A stretch of 64,000 nucleotides of DNA from JALZKA01 sp033856515 (GCA_033856515.1 JAWVEY010000050.1:62001-126000); one strand, 5' to 3'; positions 43,345-51,495 are shown, numbered from the stretch's first letter. Numbers and translations are program-made. Notes: a model not told the origin generated them from the sequence alone.

Positions 43345-43995
43345 CTAACTGTCTGAGAGGGCGAGTTCTTGAAGAAACGGGTTCGTGGCGCGCTCGGCGC
43401 CGAGAGTCGTCACTCCCATGTGCCCGGGATAGACGCCCGTCTCGTCGGGGAACTTCTCGAGGAGCTCGCCGATCGAGGCCAGGAGCGTCGGCCAGTCGCC
43501 GTAGGGCAGGTCCGTTCGCCCGACCGAACCCTGAAAGAGGACGTCGCCAGAGAAGAGAACCCGTTCGTCCGCGATCGAGTAGGTCACGTGCCCGGGGCTG
43601 TGTCCAGGGGTGAAGATGACGTCGATCTCGAAGCCGGCGAGCTCCAGGTGCTCGCCGCCCGAAAGGGTTTCCTCGGCATCCCAGCTCTCATACGGCCCAA
43701 AGCCCTCCCACGGGATGTATTTCATGATGTCGGCGAGAACTTGTGTCTCGAGCTCAGGGCAATAGACAGGGGCTCCGGTCGCCTTCGCCACCGGCGCGAC
43801 GGCCCCGATGTGGTCGAAGTGCGTGTGTGTGAGAAGGATCGCCTCGAGCTTGGAGATGCCGAGCTGGTCGAGGGTCGCGAGGATGCGGTCGGGTTCCTCG
43901 CCGGGGTCGATGATCAGGGCAGTATCCGAGTCGTCCTGGCGGAAGATGAACGTGTTCTCGGCCACCTGACCGACCGTGAGCATGCGGATGTCCAT
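43345..43995 (-). CDS. Metallo-beta-lactamase-fold hydrolase (glyoxalase II-like)
   Basis: A 216-residue single-domain MBL protein. Zinc ligands are in LLTHTHFDHIG, FTPGHSPGHVTY, LFSGDVLFQGSVGRTDLPYGD and VYPGHMGVTTLGAERATNPFL. The last two motifs match the YcbL/hydroxyacylglutathione hydrolase-like group, which cleaves thioesters; the glutathione-binding C-terminal domain is absent. It lies 12 bp upstream of hisS, in the same order as in many Gram-positive genomes (from memory). The substrate is unknown. Confidence 0.88.
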   Translation of the reverse strand: MDIRMLTVGQVAENTFIFRQDDSDTALIIDPGEEPDRILATLDQLGISKLEAILLTHTHFDHIGAVAPVAKATGAPVYCPELETQVLADIMKYIPWEGFGPYESWDAEETLSGGEHLELAGFEIDVIFTPGHSPGHVTYSIADERVLFSGDVLFQGSVGRTDLPYGDWPTLLASIGELLEKFPDETGVYPGHMGVTTLGAERATNPFLQELALSDS

Positions 43996-44000
43996 CCGAG

Positions 44001-44390
44001 TTACCGCCTCGGCGCGCGGCCCGTTGCCTTGGCGCGCGCTGCCTGTCGCGCCGCGTGGTCCTTCGCCATGCGCCTGCGGTAGAGGAAGCGCTCGAGGTAG
44101 TAGCCCGCCGGCGTGTAGAGCCCGAGCATGAAAATCGAGAGGAACGCTGATGCGCCGATCGGCTGGCCGACCACGAACGCCATGAGGACGAACAGGATCC
44201 CCGACATGATGAGCGAGCGATTGAAAGCGCTCTGCCAGGTGGGCGCTGCGGTCTTCTTGAGCTCGGCGTTCCGGCGGGCCTGCGCTCGCGCCTCGTCGCG
44301 ATTGCGAGGGCGACTCCTCGAGGGCTTGTTGATCGAGCCGCCCTGGGTCCCCTTGTGCTTCTTCTTACGCCTCTTCTTGGTCTGAGCCAC
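44001..44390 (-). CDS. Small basic membrane protein of actinobacterial type
   Basis: A 129-residue protein. A very basic N-terminus (TKKRRKKKHKGTQGGSINKPSRSRPRNRDEARAQARR) precedes two membrane helices (LIMSGILFVLMAFVV and ASAFLSIFMLGLYTPAGYYL), and a basic tail (RRRMAKDHAARQAARAK) ends it. Such proteins occur next to the hisS/MBL genes in related genomes (from memory). The function is unknown. Only 5 bp separate it from the MBL gene. Confidence 0.72.
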   Translation of the reverse strand: MAQTKKRRKKKHKGTQGGSINKPSRSRPRNRDEARAQARRNAELKKTAAPTWQSAFNRSLIMSGILFVLMAFVVGQPIGASAFLSIFMLGLYTPAGYYLERFLYRRRMAKDHAARQAARAKATGRAPRR

Positions 44391-44413
44391 GCGCCAAATC
44401 TAGTGGCTTTTCG

Positions 44414-45319
44414 CTAATCGCCCGCCAGCTCGGCGAGCCGATCCTCGATCACGCCGCGGGCCCGGTCGAAGCCGGGCAGGAGAATGTCGTCGGGGAACCC
44501 GTCGAGCGCCGCCCTAGGCACAAGGCCGACGATCTCAGCTGCGCGGATCTCGCCGGCGTGGGGCTCGGCCAGCTCGCGCGCTCGGGCGACCACTTCTCCT
44601 AGAGGAACCGCCACGGGATCGTGGACGTTGGTGGAGATCTGGGTGACGTCATCCCGCAACGGCAGCGCGATCGCGCGAACACCCGTGAGGCCGCCGCCTG
44701 ACTCCCGGAGCGCGGCTGCAACCGCTTTCGCCTGCGTGAGGGCCATGCCCTCGAACTCCAAGTTGAACGCTGCGAGCGGCGGCCGGGCCGTGACGAGGGT
44801 TGCGCCAGCGGTCGGGTGCGGCGCATCGGGGCCCATGTCGGGCTGGAGCTTGCCGCGCTCCATTCGCTCGGCCAGCGCCGCCGGGCCACCTGAGCGGAAA
44901 TAGGCGCGCTCGCGTCGCTCGGCCGCGGATGCCATCTCTCCGTAAAAGAAGACCGGCACCCCAAGCTCGGCGATCCCGCTGGCCGCCGCGAGCGCCTGGG
45001 CTCGGGCCTCCTCTCGCGAGGCAGCGGAGAGGTAGATGACTGGCGCGACGTCGAGCGCACCGATCCGAGGGTGCTCGCCCTCATGCGCCGGCAGGTCGAT
45101 CGCGGCAATCGTCTCGCGGGCTCCGCCTATGAGGGCCTCAGCTGCGCGGCCGCCGTGCGGAGCGAGGCTGAAGACCGTGCGGTTGTGGATCGGATCGGAG
45201 TGGCGGTCGAGAACGACCGCCTCTGCGGCAAAGGCGGCCTCGACGCCCTCGAGGGTCGCGACGTCGCGACCCTCGGAGACGTTAGGCACCGCGAGCAGTT
45301 TCGGCTCGGCTCCACCCAT
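44414..45319 (-). CDS. Glutamate formimidoyltransferase
   Basis: A 301-residue enzyme transferring the formimino group from formiminoglutamate to tetrahydrofolate in histidine breakdown. Family signatures: AVPNVSEGRDVATLEGV, LDRHSDPIHNRTVFSL, HEGEHPRIGALDVAPVIYL, VPVFFYGEMAS, LQPDMGPDAPHPTAGATLVTARPPLAAFNLEF and VSTNVHDP-like QISTNVHDPVAVPL. The cyclodeaminase half of bifunctional FTCD is absent, and no hut genes are nearby. It follows the aminopeptidase gene by 12 bp. Confidence 0.92.
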   Translation of the reverse strand: MGGAEPKLLAVPNVSEGRDVATLEGVEAAFAAEAVVLDRHSDPIHNRTVFSLAPHGGRAAEALIGGARETIAAIDLPAHEGEHPRIGALDVAPVIYLSAASREEARAQALAAASGIAELGVPVFFYGEMASAAERRERAYFRSGGPAALAERMERGKLQPDMGPDAPHPTAGATLVTARPPLAAFNLEFEGMALTQAKAVAAALRESGGGLTGVRAIALPLRDDVTQISTNVHDPVAVPLGEVVARARELAEPHAGEIRAAEIVGLVPRAALDGFPDDILLPGFDRARGVIEDRLAELAGD

Positions 45320-45331
45320 TGCGCAGGCGCC

Positions 45332-46282
45332 TTAGACCTGGAGCTCGCCGTCCGTGATGAGCGCCCGCCCGTCGGCCTCGACGGTCGGCTTCATCACGAC
45401 GATGTCCTCGTGGATCGGAACCTGGATCTCGCCGCCGATGCCGGCGGACGCGCCAAACGCGACATGGCAGGTGCCCAGGATCTTCTCGTCCTCGATCAGG
45501 TTGCCGATGAGGGTCGCGCACTCGTTCGTGCCGATCCCAAGCTCGGCCAGACAAGTGCCACCCTCGCCCGCGCCGCGCAAGAGCTCGAGAAAGCGCGCTC
45601 CGGTGTCGCCCGACGCGTCGGTGAGCGAGCCGCCCTCAATCGTCAGGGTCGTTGGCTCGGGGCCGATGCCAAGCGAGCCCACCGTCCCGTCGACCACCAG
45701 CGTCCCCTCGCCCTCGTTGTGGAGCGGCGAAATGAACCCTTCGCCGCAGGGGAGGTTGCCGAATGCGCCCGGGGCTGAGAGATCGCCGTCGTCGGAGATC
45801 GCGGTGCGCCCCGTCAGGCTCAGCCGCAGGTCACTTCCATTCGGACAGGTGATCCTGGCCTCGCCAGCGTCGGTGAGGATCTTCGCGACCGCCTGCCCTC
45901 GGCGCTTGAGCTCCGCCATGTCGGCGAGCATGACGCGGCCCAAGATGTCCTCGGTGACGCCCGGAAGCGTGCCGATGCGGGCGCCCGCCTCACAGGCTTG
46001 GCGCCGCGCGGCGGTGTGGGAAAGGGACTGCGCTGTCGGGCAGAGGACGACGTCCGACGCCTTCATCGCGGCGGCGATGGCCGGCGGCGGCTCGGTGCCG
46101 TGCGTAGCGCGCTCGGCCATCATCGCCAGCATCGCGTCGGCGCCCGCGCGCCCCGCGGCGCCGCGCAGGCGCTCGCCGAGCCCGAGTGTCGAGGGGTTGC
46201 AGACGACCAGGACCTGCTCGCCCTCACGAACCGCCAGGCAGTCACGGATGACCGCTTCTACCGCTCTATCGATGTCTGTCAT
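45332..46282 (-). CDS. M29-type (thermophilic) metallo-aminopeptidase
   Basis: A 316-residue protein similar to leucyl aminopeptidases of family M29 and related DUF proteins. The N-terminal Rossmann-like domain has VREGEQVLVVCNPSTLGLGERLRGAAGRAGADAMLAMM. The C-terminal metal-binding part has NLPCGEGFISPLHNEGEGTLVVDG, LAELGIGTNE, KILGTCHVAFGAS and VPIHEDIVVMKPTVEADG, which carry the Glu, His and Asp ligands. It is shorter than typical M29 (about 400) and lacks the middle insertion. Divergent from the secreted-protein gene at 46332. Confidence 0.8.
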   Translation of the reverse strand: MTDIDRAVEAVIRDCLAVREGEQVLVVCNPSTLGLGERLRGAAGRAGADAMLAMMAERATHGTEPPPAIAAAMKASDVVLCPTAQSLSHTAARRQACEAGARIGTLPGVTEDILGRVMLADMAELKRRGQAVAKILTDAGEARITCPNGSDLRLSLTGRTAISDDGDLSAPGAFGNLPCGEGFISPLHNEGEGTLVVDGTVGSLGIGPEPTTLTIEGGSLTDASGDTGARFLELLRGAGEGGTCLAELGIGTNECATLIGNLIEDEKILGTCHVAFGASAGIGGEIQVPIHEDIVVMKPTVEADGRALITDGELQV

Positions 46283-46331
46283 GTGTTGAGCGTATGGTTC
46301 CGCGACTTCCCGCTCCTGAAAGGACGATCAC

Positions 46332-46703
46332 ATGCGCAAGCCGATTCTCGCCGTCGCCATCCTCGCCGTCGCACTCACGCCGGCATTCGCACAGGCGGGC
46401 GGCCAGACCCCGTCCGAGATCACCTTTGAGGGCAACGACACGTCGAGCCTTGGACTGATCTTCTACGGAATCGTCGACTCGCCGAAGAACAAGTGCAGGA
46501 AGGGACGCACCGTCGAGCTTTACAACAGGGGCAAGGATGGCTCGGTCCTGCGCGTTGTCGACACGGACACCACGTCGGACCGCGGCGCCTGGAGCGTGAT
46601 CTTTACGAAGGGTGATGATCCGAACAACCTGTGGGTCCGAGTCCTGAAGTCAGAGGCCGGAAGCACGAAGTGCGGGGCCAGCAAGACCCCAATCCTCTTC
46701 TGA
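46332..46703 (+). CDS. Small secreted protein, paralogue of the 53139 gene
   Basis: A 123-residue exported protein. The signal peptide MRKPILAVAILAVALTPAFAQA is followed by an approximately 100-residue domain. KNKCRKGRTVELYNRGKDGSVLRVVDTDTTSDRGAWSVIF and LWVRVLKSEAGSTKCGASKTPILF resemble the prealbumin-like pattern (charged strand, D-T, G-x-W) and a Cys pair. The same layout, C...R-V-V-Y...D-T-T...G-W...KC, recurs in the protein at 53139. The ATG follows GAAAGGA. Immediately downstream lies a decayed tandem copy. The function is unknown. Confidence 0.75.
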   Translation: MRKPILAVAILAVALTPAFAQAGGQTPSEITFEGNDTSSLGLIFYGIVDSPKNKCRKGRTVELYNRGKDGSVLRVVDTDTTSDRGAWSVIFTKGDDPNNLWVRVLKSEAGSTKCGASKTPILF

Positions 46704-46836
46704 TACGCAAGCCGATTCTCGCCATTGCAATCCTCGCCGTCGCACTCACCCCAGCCTTCGCGCAGGCGGGAGGGTGAAGAAGTCCGAAGCCGGCAACACG
46801 AAGTGCGGCGCCAGCCTGGATCTCGTCCTCTTCTGA
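46704..46836 (+). pseudogene. Decayed tandem copy of the 46332 secreted-protein gene
   Basis: Directly after the stop at 46703, the sequence repeats the signal-peptide codons: an ATA in place of ATG, then RKPILAIAILAVALTPAFAQAGG and a stop. In a shifted frame it repeats the gene's end, VKKSEAGNTKCGASLDLVLF. The roughly 75 middle codons are missing. It is a tandem duplicate that lost its start, most of its body and its frame. Confidence 0.85.
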
Positions 46837-46887
46837 AGCCTGTCGCCCCCGAAGATGAGGCGCGCCACGAGCCCGGCGGCGAGCGCG

Positions 46888-48564
46888 CTAGAGCGACTTT
46901 TCCTTCTCGCACGACTTGCCCGAGTCGTTGCCCGAGCCGCCGTCGCAGCTGTCCTTGCCCTTGCCTCCGTCGAGCGTATCATCGTCGTTGCCGCCCTTGA
47001 GCGTGTCGTTGCCCGTCCCACCGCACAGGACATCGTTGCCGTCGAAGCTCAAGTACTTGTCGCTCCCCGCCGACGGCGCGAGGAGATCGATCCCGGCCAG
47101 CCCGCTCATGTTGTCGTTGCCGGGCGTGCCGAAGTCAAAGTCGGCACCAACCAGCTCCCCGCCGCATTTGGTCCGCTCGTAGCTGCCGGCGTCGCAGGCC
47201 TTGCCCGCTGGACGCTCCGTTCCGCGCTGGTCCTCCTTCTTCGCTGTCCTGCACTTCTTCGTGGGCACGAAGTTGATCGCGGGGCTCTCAGGCGGCAACG
47301 CATAGGTGGTCGTCGGGCCTCCGTTGTCGAGAGCGGTTCCGCCGAGAAGCGGATCGGCGACCTTGTCGCGGTTCGAGTTCTTGCCGCCCAGGCAGGTGAC
47401 TGGGGTCTGTCCGAGGATGTTGTAGCCGCGGGTCTTGATCGTGCCACCGAGGGGGCCGCAGATCGCGTTCGTGCTGAAGCTGTCGGCGATGGACGCCTTC
47501 AGGGTCGCTTTCCCCCCTTCCGCGGCAATCGCTGTACCGAGTGACGCATTGTTGTTGCCCAGCGTGCTCGCGACGACGGTCACCTTCCCGTCGTCCTCCA
47601 GGTGAATACCACCTCCCGCGGAGTCGTTTCCCATTGAGCTCGCATTGTTCTGGGAGATCGTCGAGTTCACGATCTTCACGTTGGACCCGATCTGATCAAC
47701 GAAGATGCCAGCCCCCTCACGGACGCTGGAGGGCGCCGTGCTGTCGGTCGAGGAGAGCGCCGCGTTGCCTGCGACCGTCGAGTTCAGGATCCGAACTTCG
47801 CCCGTGGCTGCAAGGCCACCGCCTCGGGCGACCGAATCGTTCGCGATCGCCTCGTTGCCCAGGATCGTCGACCGCGTAATCGTGGCCTCACCGCCCGAAA
47901 CGTTTATGCCGCCGCCCTCCGCAGTGACCCCCGGAAAGCCGACCGAGCCGACGACCGCTTGGTTGTCCTGGATCACCGAGTCGGTGACCGTCAGATCGCA
48001 GCTGCCGGTGCAGTAGACCCCGCCGCCGAACTGTGCGTCGCCGCCCTCGACTCGCACGTGGTCGAGCTCGGCAATGCCTGCGTTGATTTGGATCACGCCG
48101 CCCCCCAAAAGGTCCTGAGACCCGTTGCCTGTCGCGGTGAGATCGATGAGGCTGAGATCGCCGTCAAAGTCCGGCGCGTGAAAGACCCGATCGTCCATTT
48201 CCGATTCGACGAACGTCGCGCCCATAGCGGCCCCGCGAATCCAAAGTGGCCCGGAATCGTTGGTCACGTCAAGGTCGCCGGTGAGGTTCTGATCCTCCAA
48301 GCCACCCGTCTCGTCGAGTACGTAGTGGCCTGGATCGAGGAAGATCCGATCAAGTTCTGAAGCCGAGCCGGCTGGGCAGTCATCGATCGTGATGTTCTCG
48401 TTCGAAGCCTGGACTGCCTCGCGGAGCGTGCAGTTGTTGTTCGTTGCGATGCCGTCCGTGAAGGCGTCCGGCTCGATCACCTCGCCCTGCGCCTGTGATC
48501 CACCGCCGAGCATCCCTGCTGCGACGGCGAACACGAACAATCCGGCGCGAACCCTCAACTTCAT
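46888..48564 (-). CDS. Secreted right-handed beta-helix protein with RTX-like tail
   Basis: A 558-residue exported protein. The signal peptide MKLRVRAGLFVFAVAAGMLGGGSQA is followed by a CSLREA-like start (NNNCTLREAVQASNENITIDDCPAG). A Gly-rich parallel beta-helix comes next (repeats such as GGGVYCTGSCDLTVTDSVIQDNQA, GGGINVSGGEATITRSTILGNEA and GAGIFVDQIGSNVKIVNSTISQNNA). A choice-of-anchor-like NGGPTTTYALPPESPAINF and a terminal calcium-binding repeat (GGTGNDTLKGGNDDDTLDGGKGKDSCDGG) complete it. Probably surface-exposed or released; the ligand is unknown. Confidence 0.82.
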   Translation of the reverse strand: MKLRVRAGLFVFAVAAGMLGGGSQAQGEVIEPDAFTDGIATNNNCTLREAVQASNENITIDDCPAGSASELDRIFLDPGHYVLDETGGLEDQNLTGDLDVTNDSGPLWIRGAAMGATFVESEMDDRVFHAPDFDGDLSLIDLTATGNGSQDLLGGGVIQINAGIAELDHVRVEGGDAQFGGGVYCTGSCDLTVTDSVIQDNQAVVGSVGFPGVTAEGGGINVSGGEATITRSTILGNEAIANDSVARGGGLAATGEVRILNSTVAGNAALSSTDSTAPSSVREGAGIFVDQIGSNVKIVNSTISQNNASSMGNDSAGGGIHLEDDGKVTVVASTLGNNNASLGTAIAAEGGKATLKASIADSFSTNAICGPLGGTIKTRGYNILGQTPVTCLGGKNSNRDKVADPLLGGTALDNGGPTTTYALPPESPAINFVPTKKCRTAKKEDQRGTERPAGKACDAGSYERTKCGGELVGADFDFGTPGNDNMSGLAGIDLLAPSAGSDKYLSFDGNDVLCGGTGNDTLKGGNDDDTLDGGKGKDSCDGGSGNDSGKSCEKEKSL

Positions 48565-48654
48565 TCGGCTTCCCCTTTTGTGTGGACCCTGCCCGAGAGT
48601 ATCGCGAAAATGAGCGTGCCGTTCTGACCTGCGCTCTCTAGGATCGATCCCCCC

Positions 48655-48728
48655 GCCGGAGTAGCTCAGCTGGTTAGAGCAGCGGAATCATAATCCGCGT
48701 GTCGGGGGTTCAAGTCCCTCCTCCGGCA
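48655..48728 (+). tRNA. tRNA with CAT anticodon (elongator tRNA-Met)
   Basis: A complete 74-nt cloverleaf: acceptor GCCGGAG/CTCCGGC, D-arm GCTC/GAGC, anticodon stem GCGGA/TCCGC with loop ATCATAA (anticodon CAT), 5-nt variable loop, T-stem closing TTCAAGT, and discriminator A. CCA is not encoded. The anticodon fits elongator Met; a lysidine-modified Ile2 tRNA also has CAT, and initiator tRNA is less likely because the 1-72 pair is formed. Its 3' part is repeated at three downstream sites. Confidence 0.93.
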
Positions 48729-48832
48729 TGGCCTGCAAGCGCTTTTCGGATTCCGTCCGGGAGGCGCTTTGTCCTCGCCTTGACGCCGGTCCCGCAACTG
48801 TGAGAGGGTCAGCGTGTCACGGAGGGCACAAG

Positions 48833-49426
48833 ATGAAGCGAGCGACACTGATACTCCTGGCGGCGATCGGCGCGGGTGTGGCGCTCGGGCCGGGACCGGC
48901 GGGGGCGGGGACGGAAAACGACACCGTCGTCACCTCTCACCCGGGTCAGGGCGGCGGCTACGTGCTCGACGTGACAGCCACACCCGGCCAGCGGAACTTC
49001 TTCAACGTCGACGATGGCGCGGGCTCGCCGGCGATCGTTATCCGCGACACCGGCCCCGGCATCACCGACGAATCCCCCAAGTGCACCCAGGAGAGCCCCA
49101 CCGAGGTCCAGTGCAAGCCCCAGGGCCTGCGGCGGCTCAACGTGGACACCGGCGACATGGGCGACGTCTCGCGCTCGGTCTCGGCCAGCACCTTCAATAG
49201 CTTCAAGCTCGGTCCCGGCGCCGACGAGGCCACTGTCTCCGGCCGCGCCACCGTCAAGGGCGAGGGCGACGACGACACGCTGCAGGGCCGTCGCGGCAAC
49301 CAGCGGCTCCTCGGCGGCGACGGCCCCGACACGATCACCGGCGGCTCTGGCAACAAGGACTACTGCGACGGCGAGGGCGGCGACGACAGCGGTGGGGACG
49401 GCTGCGAGAAGATCGTCTCGCTCTGA
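48833..49426 (+). CDS. Secreted RTX-type calcium-binding repeat protein
   Basis: A 197-residue exported protein. The start is ATG 48833 after GGAGGG; the signal peptide is MKRATLILLAAIGAGVALGPGPAGAG. A beta-rich middle (HPGQGGGYVLDVTATPGQRNFFNVDDG) is followed by two or three Asp/Gly nonapeptide-like repeats (GEGDDDTLQGRRGNQRLLGGDGPDTITGGSGNKDYCDGEGGDD). CEKIVSL ends it, matching the end style of the other RTX-like proteins here (CEKEKSL at 46888, CEKVVSD at 1023). The role is unknown. Confidence 0.8.
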   Translation: MKRATLILLAAIGAGVALGPGPAGAGTENDTVVTSHPGQGGGYVLDVTATPGQRNFFNVDDGAGSPAIVIRDTGPGITDESPKCTQESPTEVQCKPQGLRRLNVDTGDMGDVSRSVSASTFNSFKLGPGADEATVSGRATVKGEGDDDTLQGRRGNQRLLGGDGPDTITGGSGNKDYCDGEGGDDSGGDGCEKIVSL

Positions 49427-49443
49427 GACCGCCGCGGTCGGGG

Positions 49444-49461
49444 CGGCGCGAGACCGCGCCG
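49444..49461 (+). terminator. Hairpin after the RTX gene
   Basis: A 7-bp GC stem CGGCGCG/CGCGCCG with loop AGAC, 18 bp past the stop. No U tract. Confidence 0.45.
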
Positions 49462-49692
49462 ACCGAGCGCGTTCTCCTCCATCCTCGCGGGTGCCGCGTC
49501 GCCTAACCGACGCTCGCGGCCACCGAACTCTGGAGCTAGTCGACTTTCCTTCGCAGCCCCGCCGGGTGGCAACAAAGTGGTAACGGGCCAGGCCGGAACT
49601 AGGCGGACGCAGCCGGAGCCGCGGGGCCCAGATCAGCCCGCACCAAGCGGTGGATCGGACTCGACTGGATCAAGAAGGAATCCCGCGGCCCG

Positions 49693-49735
49693 ATCATAAT
49701 CCGCGTGTCGGGGGTTCAAGTCCCTCCTCCGGCAT
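49693..49735 (+). repeat. 43-bp exact copy of the tRNA-Met 3' part (scar 1)
   Basis: Identical to 48687-48729, from the anticodon loop through the T-arm and acceptor 3' strand plus one base. The 5' half of the tRNA is absent. It ends 20 bp before the promoter of the first SnoaL gene. Confidence 0.9.
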
Positions 49736-49755
49736 CTAGAGATGGGTTGAAGCGG

Positions 49756-49769
49756 GATACTGCGCGGCG
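49756..49769 (+). promoter_or_regulatory. GATACT promoter box, SnoaL operon 1
   Basis: GGGATACT with GATACT ending 8 nt before the ATG at 49770. No Shine-Dalgarno lies between, which fits leaderless transcription starting at or near the ATG. The same box heads four other mini-operons. Confidence 0.55.
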
Positions 49770-50159
49770 ATGACGCAGGAGAACCTTGACGCCTTAACGC
49801 GCTTCTACGAACGCTGGGCGGCCGGAGACTGGACGGACACTTCGATTTTCGATCCCCATGCCGTGGGGGTGTTGCCCGATCCGAGCCCACGTGCGCTCTA
49901 TGGACTCGAGGCAATGGGTGAGTACTGGCGACATTTCCTGGAAAGCTGGGAAGGCCTGCGCATGGAAGCCACCGATTACCGCGAAGTCGGAGACAGCATC
50001 GTCGTAAGGGTCCATCGCCGGGGGACGGGCAGAGGCAGCCGAGTCGAGGTTGATGACCACGCGACTCACCTCTGGACGTTCTTGGGGAACCGGGTGATCC
50101 GACTGGAGGTCTTCGCAGAAGAATCAGAGGCCCTCGAAGCCGCCGGGCTGTCGGAGTAG
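49770..50159 (+). CDS. SnoaL/NTF2-like protein 1
   Basis: A 129-residue cone-shaped SnoaL/NTF2-fold protein starting MTQENLDALTRFYERWAAGDW. The core strands DYREVGDSIVVRVHRRGTGRGSRVEV and HLWTFLGNRVIRLEVF are typical, and EALEAAGLSE is the array's conserved tail. It is the first gene after tRNA scar 1. Gene 2 starts 3 nt past its stop, and the GAG codon of LSE is part of that gene's Shine-Dalgarno (GGAG). The ligand is unknown. Confidence 0.82.
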   Translation: MTQENLDALTRFYERWAAGDWTDTSIFDPHAVGVLPDPSPRALYGLEAMGEYWRHFLESWEGLRMEATDYREVGDSIVVRVHRRGTGRGSRVEVDDHATHLWTFLGNRVIRLEVFAEESEALEAAGLSE

Positions 50160-50162
50160 TTC

Positions 50163-50555
50163 ATGTCGCAGGAGAACGTGGAGGTAGTGCGTCAAATGTT
50201 CAAAGCGTGGTCGAGTGGCGACCGCGATGCAGCGCGAGCTGCGTTCGACGAGAACGTGGTCTTCATTATGCCGCCAATCGACGCGACGGTTTCTTATGGC
50301 GTCCCTGACGCAGAGCGGGCGGTTGAAGCATGGCGACGTTCGTGGGAGGACTATTCGGTGGAGGTCGAAGAGTTGATCGACGGCGGTGAGCACGTCGTTG
50401 CCATTAGTCGCCAGCGCGGGCGAGGCAAGGCAAGCGGAACCGAGGTTGACCTCATCTCGGCATTTGTGTGCACTCTGCGTGCCTCGAAGATCATTCGCGC
50501 TGAAGTCTTTGAGACGAAGGGGCAAGCCCTCGAAGCCGCCGGGCTGTCGGAGTAG
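50163..50555 (+). CDS. SnoaL/NTF2-like protein 2
   Basis: A 130-residue paralogue starting MSQENVEVVRQMFKAWSSGDRDAARAAF, with WEDYSVEVEELIDGGEHVVAISRQRGRGKASGTEV as the core and the GQALEAAGLSE tail. It is the second member of operon 1, separated by TAG-TTC-ATG. It is more polar in the pocket-facing strands than gene 1 (ISRQRGRG versus VRVHRRG). After its stop, about 60 bp lead to tRNA scar 2. Confidence 0.82.
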   Translation: MSQENVEVVRQMFKAWSSGDRDAARAAFDENVVFIMPPIDATVSYGVPDAERAVEAWRRSWEDYSVEVEELIDGGEHVVAISRQRGRGKASGTEVDLISAFVCTLRASKIIRAEVFETKGQALEAAGLSE

Positions 50556-50620
50556 GAGGCCCAGCCTCAGCTGGGGAACGGATGGGCAACACGCCATCCA
50601 CAGCCAGCCGCAACTTCAGG

Positions 50621-50669
50621 AGCGGAACCATAATCCGCGTGTCGGGGGTTCAAGTCCCTCCTCCCGCAT
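50621..50669 (+). repeat. 49-bp near-exact copy of the tRNA-Met 3' part (scar 2)
   Basis: It matches 48681-48729 with two substitutions (the anticodon loop T to C, giving ACC-AT, and G to C in the acceptor strand). It extends 6 bp further into the 5' anticodon stem than scar 1 and ends 11 bp before the operon 2 promoter box. Confidence 0.88.
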
Positions 50670-50680
50670 CGCAGAGGCGC

Positions 50681-50694
50681 GATACTGCGCGGCG
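50681..50694 (+). promoter_or_regulatory. GATACT promoter box, SnoaL operon 2
   Basis: GATACTGCGCGGCG directly precedes the ATG at 50695. These 14 bases are identical to the operon 1 box (49756-49769). Confidence 0.55.
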
Positions 50695-51087
50695 ATGACG
50701 CAGGAGAACGTGGAGATCGTGCGCAGGCTGTTCGATGTTCAGGGCACGTCGGAGTTCCTGGAGCTCCTCGACCCTCACGTCGTTTGGCTCAACCACGCGT
50801 CTGCTCCTCAGACCAAGCCGTACGTGGGACACGAGGGGCTGCTTGAGTGGTACTCGGACTTTCGCGCCCATGTCGGTGGCTTCCGATTCGACCTGGTCGA
50901 ACTAATCGACGCTGGAGGTGACCAGGTCGTGACCGTGCATCGTGTGACTGCGACCGGGACCACGAGCGGCGCCCAGATCGAGCAGACCCAGGCTGCTGTG
51001 ATCACTCTTCTCAACGGCAAGGTCGTGCGATCCCAGGGCTTCGAGACCAAGGCCAAAGCCCTCGGAGCCGCAGGGCTCAAGGAATAG
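50695..51087 (+). CDS. SnoaL/NTF2-like protein 3
   Basis: A 130-residue paralogue. The start is ATG 50695 (MTQENVEIVRRLFDVQGTSEFLELLDPHVVWLN), chosen because the frame upstream is a tRNA scar. The core DLVELIDAGGDQVVTVHRVTATGTTSGAQIEQ differs from its neighbours in having a neutral Thr/Ser-rich loop in place of the Arg-Gly loop. The tail is ALGAAGLKE. First gene of operon 2; gene 4 follows after TAG-GCG. Confidence 0.82.
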   Translation: MTQENVEIVRRLFDVQGTSEFLELLDPHVVWLNHASAPQTKPYVGHEGLLEWYSDFRAHVGGFRFDLVELIDAGGDQVVTVHRVTATGTTSGAQIEQTQAAVITLLNGKVVRSQGFETKAKALGAAGLKE

Positions 51088-51090
51088 GCG

Positions 51091-51492
51091 ATGTCGCAGG
51101 AGAACGTGGAATTGGTCGGAGGCGGATGGGCAGCGTTTCAACGCGGCGACGTTGCAGCCATGCGCGCGGACTGCCATCCGGATGTCCTGATCGTCCAGCC
51201 GCCCGAAGTCCCCGATACGAAGACCTACTCCGGACTTGCGGGCGTGAAGGAGGCCGTCGAGGATTGGCCCAAGCAATGGGACGACTTTCAGTTCGAGGTT
51301 CTTGAGCTCATCGACTTCAACGACACCCAGGTCGTCAGCGTCACTCGTCACCGCGGGCGTGGGGCGATGAGCGGCATCGAAATGGACGCGATAGTCGCCT
51401 ATGTTCACACCATCCGCGAAGGCAAGCTGATGCAGCTCGACATGTTCTTCAGCAAGGAGCAAGCCCTCGAAGCCGCAGGACAGCAGGAGTAG
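51091..51492 (+). CDS. SnoaL/NTF2-like protein 4
   Basis: A 133-residue paralogue starting MSQENVELVGGGWAAFQRGDVAAMRADCHPDVLIVQPPEV, with the core FEVLELIDFNDTQVVSVTRHRGRGAMSGIEMD and tail ALEAAGQQE. Second gene of operon 2. Its Shine-Dalgarno lies in the last codons of gene 3. The only clear departure from the array is Gln in place of Ser in the tail; CAGGAGTAG still provides AGGAG for gene 5. Confidence 0.82.
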   Translation: MSQENVELVGGGWAAFQRGDVAAMRADCHPDVLIVQPPEVPDTKTYSGLAGVKEAVEDWPKQWDDFQFEVLELIDFNDTQVVSVTRHRGRGAMSGIEMDAIVAYVHTIREGKLMQLDMFFSKEQALEAAGQQE

Positions 51493-51495
51493 GCC

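Larger units (their letters stand above)
49427..49769 (+). other. 343-bp gap with a hairpin, a tRNA fragment and a promoter
   Basis: The stretch starts with a GC-rich hairpin (49444-49461, stem CGGCGCG/CGCGCCG, loop AGAC), the probable terminator of the RTX gene. It ends with a 43-bp exact copy of the tRNA 3' part (49693-49735) and a GATACT promoter box (49756). The middle, 49465-49690, has no convincing gene on either strand. Confidence 0.6.

Noticed and set aside
49360..49583. Possible remnant of an integrase gene near the tRNA (a frame ending ...VATKW)
   Set aside because: The frame is a shadow of the RTX gene and has no recombinase motif. No integrase was found anywhere near the tRNA copies.
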